Positions 49,930 through 60,551 of a DNA stretch of 64,000 nt are shown piece by piece (the stretch's first letter is position 1; each line of letters starts with the position of its first letter). Origin of the DNA: Taenia hydatigena (lineage: Eukaryota > Platyhelminthes > Cestoda > Cyclophyllidea > Taeniidae). The position numbers and the translations under genes were made by a program. The DNA lies in the NCBI GenBank assembly GCA_036345935.2, contig JADWOT020000005.1, positions 19,322,369-19,386,368 on the forward strand. The letters are read 5' to 3'. The notes under the pieces were generated by a model. That model made no database searches, was not told the DNA's origin, and saw only the letters and a list, made by a program, of their open reading frames with translations.

Positions 49930-50097
49930 TTTAGCTGCATATTTCGCGTTTGATGAGTGTGTAGTAGTTTTGACCCTAGATCTAGAATAAGAAATTTAAA
50001 TTAATTTTTTGTTGGTTTCGACACATCCCAACACCGCTCAATGCGAATTGTCGTGTCTTATTTTGTTTGCTCTGCTGTTGTCCATGTCCTCCAAAAG
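49930..50097. promoter_or_regulatory. Putative bidirectional promoter of CFAP210 and RBM42
   Basis: Only about 170 bp separate the two start codons, which point away from each other. Any core promoters and 5' UTRs must overlap or lie back to back here, unless either gene has a distant first exon. No TATA box is obvious; the segment is TTTT/AATT-rich near CFAP210. Confidence 0.5.
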
Positions 50098-52873
50098 ATG
50101 GTAGAGACTTCTGATTCAAAGCTGCGCAAAATGGAAGAGGAAATGACGAGGTGCACTGATGAATTCTTATGCTGTAGTTGTGGCTACTTATCACATGTCT
50201 TCCAGCGTTACTAATGATAATCAAAGCAGAGAAAATATCTGCCTTACTTCTTTGTTAGGGATCGGTATTTCTAATTTCGTTTTTTCCTTTTTAGATTTGA
50301 GGCCGAAATTGCTTCCCAGACGCCTCAAGCTTCTGTATCTGCAGCATCGTTGCACTATGGCCAACCCATCTCTTCTTATTCTATGCCTTACGTTCCTGGC
50401 TCCCAATTCGCCTCTCCGGGATTAATGCCAACAAATCAGTGTAGGTGTAGTGTATTGAAGTAGTTACTACTAATATTTTTTAAGATATGGCAACGGCTGC
50501 CGCTCCCGGCATATATATGCCGCCGAACTACTCAATTCCACCCGCCTTTATGCCTCCTCCTGCGTCTACGCAGCCAGTGATTCAAGCTCAGCCGGCTGTG
50601 ATTTCCGCGCCTCCTCAAATGGCGGCTCCTTCTCAGCTGGCGGCTGCTGTGCGGGCTAATAGGGAGGCCGAGGCGGCTGCCAAATTAGCTTCTGCAGCAG
50701 ATGCCTTTGACGTTGATGACGATGTGACGCGAGCGCTTTTAGCTGCCGCTGCTGGTGTCACCTATAATCACCAAGTTACTCCCACTCCCTCTTCAGCCTC
50801 TACCTCAGCCGCTGCTTCCACAACCTCAGGTAGACTTACTCGCACAGGTTTTCAGTCATACATTGATAGAAGTTAAGTTTAAGTTTCTAGTGCCCTGAAA
50901 TTAGCTAGTATTTCGTAATGTCTGATTTGACCGGATCCTATGAATTGAAAAAATAGGTAGTCTTTGTACAATATTTATCTATCTTGTGGTTTGAAAACCA
51001 TGCAAGCTATGCTGCCTAGTATATTCCTGTTTCTGGGTATGATCAATATCTGAATTGCTTTGGAACAGCTCTAGTACGATGTCACGTTTTGGGGGTTCAG
51101 AAGACCTAATTGTTATTCATTAATTGGCTATGACTAAAATCGGTAACAATTGCAAATTTATCAAACAAGGTTTTCAAGACCATCTTTCCACCAGAAATGG
51201 TGTTACTCAGATTCGGCCTTGGTTGTTCCTTTGATCATCTTATTAGTCGGTTGCGTATTTCTAGCTTTAGATGAAAAGTGGAAGTCTATTGGGGTGTTTC
51301 GTGTGGATTTGCCCTGTTTCCCTTTTTATTTGTGCTTTTAGCACTTCTATCAACGCGTGCTGTTGGTACTCGCTTGGAACTTTGATTTTTTTTCTTGGTT
51401 CTAGCTAAATATTCTGAATGGAAATACTCACTTGTTTCCGCGACGGCTCCTACATTCAGTTTCCCTACACTTACTTGCTATGAATATAGCTGCATGGTTC
51501 GCATAAGTCTTTCAAACTGTCTTCCATTAAATTGAATGGAATACAAATTATAAGTTGCCTGAAAGTTGTGAAAGCGAGACTACTTGACTCCTTTGGGGCA
51601 TGAATTAACGACTTATTTTCTTCCAATTTGCTAGGATGCACGTTTTACGCCTTTATAAGGTGAAATTGAGATGTCGTGTTTTGCTATTACCCCGCGTTAG
51701 TTAAAACTGGCTGTTGGGGAGCCCGTAGTTCTGAAATTTCTCATTCTGTCGAATTCATTCCTCTGCTCATTCACCACACTTTGATCAAACAGGGTTCTGG
51801 TAAAAGTCTTTTGTTAGCGAAGGTTTCCTATTACTCATGTATCGGCGAATTTAAAACTTCGGCGTTAGATCTAAATACCACTTTGGAATGCTTTGGAGGT
51901 AAATTTTGTAATTAAATATTATCCAGTCGACATTGTTTTGCTTGGGATCTCGCTACACAGCAGCTAGTTATGCTAGATTACACTTCCAACCACGTTACAT
52001 TTATACCTGTTTTATTTGAACTCAAGATATCTATCTCATTGTTCCGCAAGCAAATCTGCCTCTGCTTCATGGTTCTGGAACCCACTTTACCTGGATTTTA
52101 CTACCTCACATTGCAGATACCAAGTTGACCACAGCCACACCAACTAATAAGGTAGTGCCTAGTGTGCCTAGCAAAACGGTTGTGGTACCGCAGAGCCTTC
52201 TACCCACACAACTGTCATCCACCTCAACTACCGCGCAAACTCAGCGCGGCGTCTCCCGCTTACCGCTATTGGACACGTCAGTGGCCCCGCCTACGCGCTC
52301 AAAGGCTACTCTGACCGAGGAACCCTACTCCTTTCAGAAGAAGATCTACAAACGCGTCGCCGCTGGTATGGTGTGGGAAGATCCCACACTGTCTGACTGG
52401 GATCCCAGTAAGTTAGCAGCTGGTGCCATATCAATTCCTTTTCCTTGTTTATCCAAATCCTCTGCCCAACTACGCTGTATCTGTAGACGACTTCAGGATA
52501 TTTTGCGGCGACCTTGGAAATGAGGTTTCCGACGATACGCTGATTCGTGCCTTCTCACGTTACCCCTCGTTTCGCAAAGCCAAGGTCATTGTAGACAAGA
52601 GGACCGGGAAGTCGCGGGGCTACGGCTTTGTGAGCTTCTCTGACCCCAATGACTTTACTCGCGCCATGCGGGAGATGAACGGTAGGGATTTGAACTATTG
52701 AAGTCTTTTTCGAAGGAAAATATATGGACATAACGCCCCTTTCTATATTGTATCCAGGGAAGTACGTGGGTAATCGACCAATTAAGCTAAAGAAGAGTGA
52801 TTGGAGAAACCGGCAGTTGGAGACCTACCGAAAGAAGGAGAAGGAAAAGAAGAGATTGGGGTTGAGGCTTTGA
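50098..52873 (+). CDS. RBM42: RBM42, RRM-containing RNA-binding protein
   Basis: Six phase-consistent exons: 50098-50150, 50295-50440, 50485-50829, 52117-52407, 52487-52681 and 52758-52873, giving 381 residues. The N-terminus has a short helix (SKLRKMEEEMTRFEAEIASQ) matching the RBM42 start region. A Pro/Ala/Gln-rich middle follows, then KRVAAGMVWEDPTLSDWDP, and a C-terminal RRM with RNP2 (RIFCGDLG) and RNP1 (KSRGYGFVSF). The end is the basic tail KKEKEKKRLGLRL typical of the family. RBM42 is a spliceosome-associated, hnRNP K-interacting protein in mammals. The RRM is split after MREMNG by a 76-bp intron. Exon 3/4 are separated by about 1.3 kb containing no other supported gene. Shorter than human (about 480) because the low-complexity middle is reduced. 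Confidence 0.93.
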
Positions 52874-53366
52874 CAGGTGTTCTTTTTTATCACAAATAGA
52901 AGTTTTGTATAGTCAGTTCTCCGTTTTGGACGTCGTGGATGTGTGTTCTTGCGGGTTTAGGCTCCGGTGTGATAGTAGGGCTTGGTGCGAGCGGGACCAG
53001 GGTCTCGGCGTTCGGGGCTGTACAGGGATCAGTACAATCCTAAAACCATTGATACATTGGTTCCAGTGGCTAGTAAATTGTTTCTGACTAACCGGTAAAT
53101 GTACAAGGGAACCATTTATAAAGAATATGAATTTAAATCTTCACTGGATCGGGTTGTGCAGACCAAGTCGCTTCACGTAAATTTATACTATCAAAGTTAT
53201 TTATATCGTTATGAACAACAAGAAGCGATTCTTTTTTACCCATTCTAAAAAGCTGCTTTAAACCGCTACAACTTTTACATTGCCTTTAACAAAGAGCGGC
53301 TACTCTGAGGTTGTGTGTGGAAGCGTTGACAGGTTTTCTCTACTTCAAGACTTTTTTCTGTTGACC

Positions 53367-54522
53367 ATGCAGGTCTTAGGGAACATCCTACGCACGGCTA
53401 GGTCAAGATTTTGGTCTAGGAATATTTCGAGTTGGCAAATTGCACTTAATGAGCACGGTGAACCCCTCGATGTTCTCTACAATAGGGTCGTGGATATCGG
53501 GCCACTAAAAAACAGGGAAGTTCTTGTTAATTATCGCCTTTGTCCAATCAATCCCTCCGACATAAATGCTATCCAAGGAACGTATCCAATGAGGCCAGCA
53601 CTGCCAGCTGTCGCAGGGAATGAAGGCGCAGGATATGTAAACATTCCTCTCATAGTAATCCACGTTAGGTTTTGGAATGTGGACCCGGAGTTTCTAAACT
53701 GAAACCAGGCGACCTTATCGCACCTGCGAAACCGAGTCTAGGAACTTGGCGCAATGTCGCTATCTACGACGAATCTGACCTGGTTCGTTTAAACCCCAAG
53801 CTTGATATTAAACAAGCAGCTGTACTTCGTGTCAATCCATCAACGGCGTACCTGATGCTCAATAATTACGTGGAACTAAAACCCGGTGATTGCGTTATTC
53901 AAAATGGAGCGACGAGTGCTGTTGGCATTTACGTAATGCAGATGTGCAAACAGATGGGTGTCAATACAAGTAGGCTGCGTTCCATCACATAATTCGTCCT
54001 TTAGTAAATTTGTTTAGACCTCGTGACACACCAGAAAAGACGGAATCTACGCGTCAGGCACTTCTAGACTTTGGTGGCACAGTGGTTCTTACGGAAGAGG
54101 AGTTGAAACATCGAAAAGACCTTAGTGAATTGGGTAAAATCAAAGTGGGCCTTGACTGTTTGGGTGGTCAGCCAGCTCTAACTATAATCAAGAGCCTCGG
54201 TGAACATGGGCTCCTCATAAATTACGGTGGAATGACACGAAAACCAATTCCAACTCCCATTGGTGCTCTCATTTTCAAGGATATTCGAATTCGCGGATTT
54301 TGGCTTTCGGGAGGAGAAAATCAATTGGGTAGAGGAGAGAAGATGCAGGAATTGTTTGATAAACTTTCAAATTGGGTAATCAATGGGAAACTCAAACTTT
54401 CTCCTGTTAAGTTGTTTCCGCACTTGGAATGGAAGTCTGCCGTCTCTAAGGCTCTGTTCAAGGATGATACGCCCAGCGATTTGACATGCAAGAATGTGTT
54501 GTCCTTCCCAGAGGTCTCTTAA
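53367..54522 (+). CDS. MECR: Mitochondrial trans-2-enoyl-CoA/ACP reductase
   Basis: Three exons: 53367-53636, 53669-53969 and 54005-54522, coding for 362 residues (human 373). It catalyses the NADPH-dependent last step of mitochondrial fatty-acid synthesis, needed for lipoate supply. Seen: an Arg-rich, amphipathic N-terminus (MQVLGNILRTARSRFWSRN) fitting a mitochondrial presequence; the substrate-side motif NPSDINAIQGTYPMRPALPA ending GNEGAG; the GDCVIQNGATSAVG nucleotide-binding loop; GLDCLGG; NYGGM; and FKDIRIRGFWLSGG. The introns are only 32 bp and 35 bp, and both restore the family alignment exactly. The ATG lies inside an acceptor-like tract (TTTTTTCTGTTGACCATGCAG), so a splice or trans-splice at that AG would remove it; the start is therefore less certain than the rest. 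Confidence 0.93.
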
Positions 54523-56256
54523 TGTTTTTAATTCATTTTCAGAGTTTTAATAGCCTTATTTTGCTTCCTGTGGGGCGGGAATTGCTTTTATCTAATTTAG
54601 ACGTTTGGTAGATGAGCTTTTTAATTTAATTGTTGTCTATTTAACCGGGTAGTGATCTGTTTCACCCATTATTAAATGCAAAGTAAGCGAATCCTTTTCG
54701 TGAAGAGATTGAGGGTGTTCACTACTCGCAATCTTTAACTTCGTAACTCCTTTGGGTAAAAGTACTGAAAAATGTGATTGGTTATTTGGGGATTTTGCAT
54801 CCAATTGAAATGGGCTAGTACGGGAACTGTCAAATGAAGTCCCGGTCCTATCAAATTGGAAGCACGATCCTCCCTTTTCTGGCTCGTCTGCAAATTATGC
54901 ATGCAGTTCCTTGATCCACTCGAATGTGCATAAATTAGCCATTATATATGTCACCTTGCTCCGGTTCATCTCGTTCACATATAAAATCTTCATAAATGGT
55001 CAAAAGTTTGAGTAAGATAGAAGTTTTGAGCATCTACTGGACATCAGCACAGCCAAAGGTTTCATTTATACGGAAAAGTCACAAGTGGCTTGAAGTCCCG
55101 TTCACACCTTGTTTACCGAAGTGGTGACGGGGACCCCGTTCACCCACAGGAACTGGGTAGCAAAAAACGCCATGCAATAAGCAGAGGCTCTTTACATGCG
55201 CTTCTTCTACTGCTAACTCAAGGGGGACCTGGGGCGGCGCAATGGAGACAGTGGAAAGTGAGTACGATGCAAGGGGACTGGTCCTAATTTCTTTGACTGA
55301 AGTACGAAACCTTGATGCCATACAGGAAGGGTATATAGTGTGGATGGGTGCATTCCGTGTTTTACAAGAAGGCTATGAATGAGTGGAGCGACGCTCAACT
55401 TAAACCGTTCGAATAAGTTCATTTTGGAGCTGTCTGTGGTACCCGTCTAAAGATGCTGTTTCCGTACGGATTTGAGACCTCTTGCTCTGCGTTTATGAAG
55501 AAAGGAGGAGTAAATGCGTAATGATGGGCCCGTGAAACTGCCTTCACTCTGGTCTAGCATTAGATGGTTCAACACTTAAGCCCACTTCCTTGCACTTAGC
55601 TCCGTTGTATAGCACCAAACGCTCTTAAGGGTTGTGTGTCCAGCGTATTATTTCCTTTCCCAACGCAACTGATGCATAGTAAGCTTTCCGTGGTATGTGA
55701 GTGAAGCCGGGGTTTAATTCCATCCCAAATGCAAGAAGGCAGGATGATTGGCGTCCCTGTTTTTAGGTGGTTTTGAAGGCCCTAACTACCTTTTGATGAG
55801 TGGCGTGGAAGGTTGACAAAGTCACGTAGAGTCGTTTGAATAGCTAACCTAATTACGTATCCATGGTCCCAAGGGTGCAAGTAGTTTCCCGCTTGCTATT
55901 CGCTACATCATTTCTGGCAAGCTCGCACCTCCTCTAACAATAAAAGCGGAAAATTAGGATGATGAAATTGCGCCATTATGGTTTGGCCTCGCCACAGATG
56001 GTCAGTGTTTAAAAAATCGCAAATAACTTCAGAAGCATGGCAGGGAAAAAGTGTCGATTTACTCCTTTTACAGAAAAGGCAACCAAATCCTACATTGCTA
56101 TAGCATGAGAAGAAGACACACATGCCATTACTTGTTCGGTGAGACAGACGCATTGGAATGAATGAATTTGTTAGTGGGAAGAGAGGAAGAAGACTAAGTG
56201 CTTAAGGCAATAGCAGCAGGGAACTAGTTGTTGCCATAACTGTTGTCGCGGAGTCC
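54523..56256. other. Intergenic region without recognised genes
   Basis: From the MECR stop to the end of the four-span membrane protein gene. No frame with splice support or motif was found. The upstream exons of the 57198-58201 gene might begin here, but none could be identified. Confidence 0.4.
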
Positions 56257-56700
56257 TTAGTGTGTCACACGCACCGTACGACGGGTTGTGGTTTGCTTCA
56301 CTGTGCAACGGGTGTACGTGGGCACGAGGATTGCCACTTGAAGCGCGAACACACAACCAACCACAGCGATGAAGTAGGACCACTGTCTAGCAAGAACTTC
56401 AGTGTAAACAATAACCGCAACGAGTAGTGCTGCCACTCCGAGGTAGAGGGTGACGAAGTAGGCGACACACAAGCAGAAGGATTCAGTAGATCGTTGAAGT
56501 TGCACGATGCCGATGATGAGAGCAATGCAAAGTAACACCGCACCCACTATAAGAAGATAGCCGACAGCATTGGCGGTGACGGCGTAGTTACCACTGTTGC
56601 GTAGAAGATTGCCCCCATTCCACTGATTCGTGGCCACACCGATTATAGTGAAGAGAATAGCAATGCCAAGGAGCACGCAAGTGACAATGCGTATATTCAT
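56257..56700 (-). CDS. Small four-span membrane protein (claudin/PMP22-like layout)
   Basis: 147 residues from ATG 56700 to TAA/TGA-class stop at 56257, in one exon. Four hydrophobic spans are seen at about residues 5-25 (VTCVLLGIAILFTIIGVA), 46-67 (AVGYLLIVGAVLLCIALIIG), 78-100 (CVAYFVTLYLGVAALLVAVI) and 107-130 (WSYFIAVVGCVFALQVAILV). The first extracellular loop contains NQWNGGNLLRNSG, and the tail is short and Thr/Arg-rich (KQTTTRRTVRVTH). The topology resembles claudin/PMP22/EMP-type tetraspans, but the W-GLW-C-C signature is not complete, so homology is not shown. An acceptor-like CTCTCCAG lies 3 bases before the ATG, suggesting a 5'UTR intron or spliced-leader site. Confidence 0.75.
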   Translation of the reverse strand: MNIRIVTCVLLGIAILFTIIGVATNQWNGGNLLRNSGNYAVTANAVGYLLIVGAVLLCIALIIGIVQLQRSTESFCLCVAYFVTLYLGVAALLVAVIVYTEVLARQWSYFIAVVGCVFALQVAILVPTYTRCTVKQTTTRRTVRVTH

Positions 56701-57197
56701 GACCTGGAGAGTGAGACGAGTGAAGAGGTGGGTGAATGGGTGAGTAGCTTCTGCCTGTGTGTGTGTATATGTGCGTGCGTAGTCACACATGCAGGTGAAA
56801 ACACGAATCGCTGAGTGGTAACTTGATTCTGCTCAGCTCAAGCAGCCTGCTGGTTCGCCTCCTTTGTCGCCACGTCGTGCGTGCAAGTGCGTGTCCCGGT
56901 GGAGCATGTCATCTGGCGCCTACGAAGAGCTGAAAAATGCACTATTTGAAATAGCATAGAGTTGGAGGCTCTTGTTTGCATTCACAGACACTTTTCTTTG
57001 CTGAGAGTTGGGAGGACCAAAAATCACTCTAAATCAGGTCTCTTGGTAGTAATGCAAATGTATTTCCAAGGGTATCGGTTTAAAAATTTGACAATGAAGC
57101 ATATTATGTGTTTTGGATGACTCTAGCATTCGTTAACAAGACTTTTGCCAGTCGAGAGAGCGCCGCGAAGGGGCGCATTCCCATGTTACATCCCCAG
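56701..57197. other. Spacer with TG-rich tract
   Basis: Upstream of the four-span protein gene, with a TG-rich microsatellite-like run near 56754-56785. A short ATG-started frame on the plus strand at about 56908 stops after 17 codons and has no donor. Nothing else is supported. Confidence 0.4.
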
Positions 57198-58201
57198 TGG
57201 CCTACAAATTCCTTAGGCGTGGTAACGAGGATGGACCAATCAAGTCTTTCAGTTTTGAAGATTTGGCAAAGGATGCTGCTATGGTGGCACTGTACGCATT
57301 AATAGGTGATAGGTGCGTGCATTCCCTACTGTCTGGCACCAATTTTACAGTTCAGTTAGACAGCACAAATCAGCATGGCTGACGACGACAGTGGTGTGCG
57401 TAGTTGTAAATGTGTGATGGTGAGGTTTCTTCTAAATAAAGGCATAGAAATCCGGCCTCATGTGTCACGGTAGACTTTGAGCATAGTGAAGTGCTGGACT
57501 ATTGGCGTGATGGAAAAATTTTGAAGGCAGCTTGCTGTCTTTTAGTGGCGATTTTGGCTTCCGCGACTCCGTTCTTAGCCCTAAGAGGTAGTTGTAAACC
57601 GTGTAATTGTTTAAGCTGAGTGTCTTATTGGAAGGTAGGTAGAATTCCTTTCAGCGAGTGCTTGAGGTCTTTGAGGGTTAAAGCCCATGAATACTGAGGC
57701 TGTTAGAACATTCTATCTCTGCCCGGCATGCCGGAATGCACATAAGTGTGGTAAGGGTAATGGAAAAAATCGAGAGTTCGCTGCCCAAAAGATATCGTAA
57801 AATGCATGGGATTTTCGAATACAAAGTAGAGAGCACACTGATTAATCGCTACAAGGCAATTGAAGATCACCTAAACCACAGATTTCCTTGGATCTCTCAC
57901 ACTTCTTGGCTTTGCAAACCGCGTGAGAGTCTTTACCAAAGATGTTTCATGTGACCAGATGCACAACTTAAGGCTGGATTTTCAGTGGAGGAGTGGAAGG
58001 GGCACCCAACACGAGCAGCGAATGGTGAGCGCCCTCGATTGTCTCCGCGAATTTTATCGCGGTAAAACATTAATTTGTTGTTATTTAGATGCAGCTCCAA
58101 CACGAAAACAAGCTGTTTATAGACTTCTAATCGCAGAAGCAATGAAATTACCTAATTTGGCCTCCACATTTATAAATGACTATAAGAGTGAAAAAGTTTG
58201 A
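57198..58201 (+). CDS. Unrecognised gene, three 3'-terminal exons
   Basis: Exons 57198-57305, 57959-58024 and 58089-58201 all begin after good acceptors (CCCCAG, GACCAG, ATTTAG). The two internal introns are both phase 1, and the last exon ends in TGA. Encoded segments are AYKFLRRGNEDGPIKSFSFE followed by DLAKDAAMVALYALI; then AQLKAGFSVEEWKGHPTRAA; then TRKQAVYRLLIAEAMKLPNL and a C-terminal DYKSEKV. Total about 94 residues plus upstream exon(s) not located (incoming phase 1). The sequence looks helical and soluble. Exact phase agreement across three exons supports a real gene. No family is recognised. Confidence 0.5.
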
Positions 58202-60191
58202 GCTCCATCATTCATTAAATTAGTCACATCCGAGAAGCAAATGCAATCAACCGTGACTTCTCGGTCAACAGTTGCCTCCTTTACGACAACGGAGATAATT
58301 TTTCCACGGCTGGAGCATTGCTATCGCGACCACCGTCTTAACAGAGCTGTCAAGTTGAATAAAAAAATATGTACAAATATGCATGGATAGCCCCACGATG
58401 TCACTGCACAGTAAGCCTCCTTCCAATGCCTTGGGTCTTGCTATTCATTCCCACATTACACGCGACGCCAATTAGAGGGCGATAGGATGGAAATCCAGTT
58501 CTGTGATCATCGGCTGGGTACCTCACTCAGATATCACAAACAAAGTATGTATTCTGTTAAGCACCGTGGTTCAGCGGAGTCACGGTGGATGAGAAAAGCC
58601 GCACTGATATTTGCCAAGTGGCTTTAACTCGACTTCCGTGTGAAGACTAGGAGAGAACCGCATTTCCTGTTCAAGCAAGTTAATCATGGTGACTAGCCGA
58701 CTTTTGCTAATTAATAAACCTCTAGTGACCCAAAAATTACTAACGAGAATGGCACTATTCATCTGACGAATTACCTTTGGAAAGGCCATGGTTGGTATGT
58801 AAATGAGCATGACCAAATATGGTCAAATGCGTAATGGATGGATCTGGAGTGAGGCCTTTCATGTTGACTCCGTTGTGTGGGTTTACTAGAGGGAATTCTC
58901 TGTTGCCATTCGTTCAAGCATTTGGCAAAAAGCAACAGTTGACTAAAACAGAAACGACAGCTTCACTGAGCCAATGTCCGGCACCACTTCCACTTCGCTA
59001 CTCTTTCCACTCATCTACGTAAATCCCATTCAGCTGGCGATAACAGGAGAAAAATTGTTTTGAGTGAATGCTGTAGACAACTTCTTGACAGGCATCTGCA
59101 GACGGCCCCAAATTGTGCATCTTAGGTCTTTAAGGACCACTTAGTCTTCAACCGGTAACTGCTCTTCTGTGACGTCTACAACCAGTGCCTAGGAAAAGAT
59201 GTATTGCTTTAGGAATAGTTCCAACGTGTACTATCGAAGCTGTCCTCCATTCTTTCCAGAAGACCTTGAATGACGCTTAAGTTCGAAATAACTCCTTAAT
59301 AAATGTTTAGAGCACGTAAGCAGATCGCTGCGTTAGTCTAGACCGCAAATTCTGCAGTCTTTCAAGTCTTCAACTATGTTTTGAAGACTCCGCGCTCATT
59401 AATGAAAAGGCTTACGGAGAAGCCTCTTCTAGCATTAATCGTGGTGCCTGCATTTGACCTGACTTCGAACAATCTCAGGTTCCTACCCGAGGGAGAATGC
59501 AATATGCGTTTTCAACACTTGTTATTCTTTCTCTGCGTCATAGAACTCTTCCAGTTGAACAGTTCAACTGTTTGTGAAACTAATCTTTTAAGATATACTA
59601 ACAACCGGACTCAGAAGTGTCAACCGGAAGGTTAACTAGAAGTAATTACTTTAGAAACGTTTCACGGCATAAATGAAACTTATTAAAGAGAATTCAATAG
59701 ATCACGAGTCACTTTGGCCTGCGAATGTGGCTGTCTGTGTCAAAACCCCCACTTCCTAGTTTTAATAATCAGCTTTTGAGAGACTTTTGCACAAAGTGTT
59801 TTGTTCATTTGTCTCTTACACAAGTCCAAGCATTTATCAAATCTCATCTGGCCCTCGTAGTAAGCTGCGTTTTGCAGCTGAGATTTTGCTCATCCATAAA
59901 ATGCATAACTGTTGCGACAAACTCAACTCGTTTTAAGATTTTAAAGAAGAAGAAGTGGGAAACAATTGAGTTACACAAATGCAAACTAAGCCTATTTGTA
60001 CCAGGTTACCCTTGAGGATGGCTAAGCACGGGAATCTTTTTTAAAGAGTATCACTAATTACAAACTGAGCACACAATTTACCACAGCTTAAGTGGAATGC
60101 ATGTCAACTCGGGTATGCAGCCAAGACTAATGCAAATAAGGAGGATTAAAAGGACCATAAGCACAAGGATTGGCATTCTACATTGAATGGT
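58202..60191. other. No supported gene
   Basis: Short frames only. I see no splice-supported coding segment, repeat array or RNA gene in this stretch. Confidence 0.4.
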
Positions 60192-60470
60192 CTATGCATT
60201 TGAATAGCACGGAAGGTGGGACAGTGCAATCAACAAGAAGGCACAAATCAGAGGTCCTACTGAAAGGTAGATAAAGTAGGCAAGGTGCTTTATAATTTCA
60301 CTCCAACTGTCAGTATAGCCGACATTTGCAGTTCCTTGTACAAAGGTAGGTGGGGTGAGAAGAATCCAGGCGAGGGCTTGCGCGCGCAAAGCCGACATCT
60401 CCTGGTAACGCCCTCTTCTCCAGGTGCCGTACATGTAGGCGATAAAAAGGGCGATAATCGGAACGTTTAT
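60192..60470 (-). CDS. Last exon of a multi-span membrane protein, family unknown
   Basis: A minus-strand exon opens in phase 0 after ATTTACATGTAG at 60471 and runs 92 codons to TAG. It starts with a hydrophobic stretch (INVPIIALFIAYMYGTW), then RRGRYQEMSALRAQALAWIL and a loop, and ends with another span (HLAYFIYLSVGPLICAFLLI) and a short tail. This is the C-terminal part of a polytopic membrane protein; earlier exons should lie at higher coordinates but I could not identify them. If instead the Met at 60434 were the start, the product would be an 80-residue protein with one or two spans. Confidence 0.45.
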   Translation of the reverse strand: MNVPIIALFIAYMYGTWRRGRYQEMSALRAQALAWILLTPPTFVQGTANVGYTDSWSEIIKHLAYFIYLSVGPLICAFLLIALSHLPCYSNA

Positions 60471-60533
60471 CTACATGTAAATGCAGAAAACAAGCTCATA
60501 GCATCATCGAAAGACATTTAACAAGGAAGTGTT

Positions 60534-60551
60534 TGTGTGTGTGTGTGTGTT
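60534..60551 (+). repeat. (GT)n microsatellite
   Basis: Nine GT units close to the acceptor side of the 60192-60470 exon. Confidence 0.9.
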
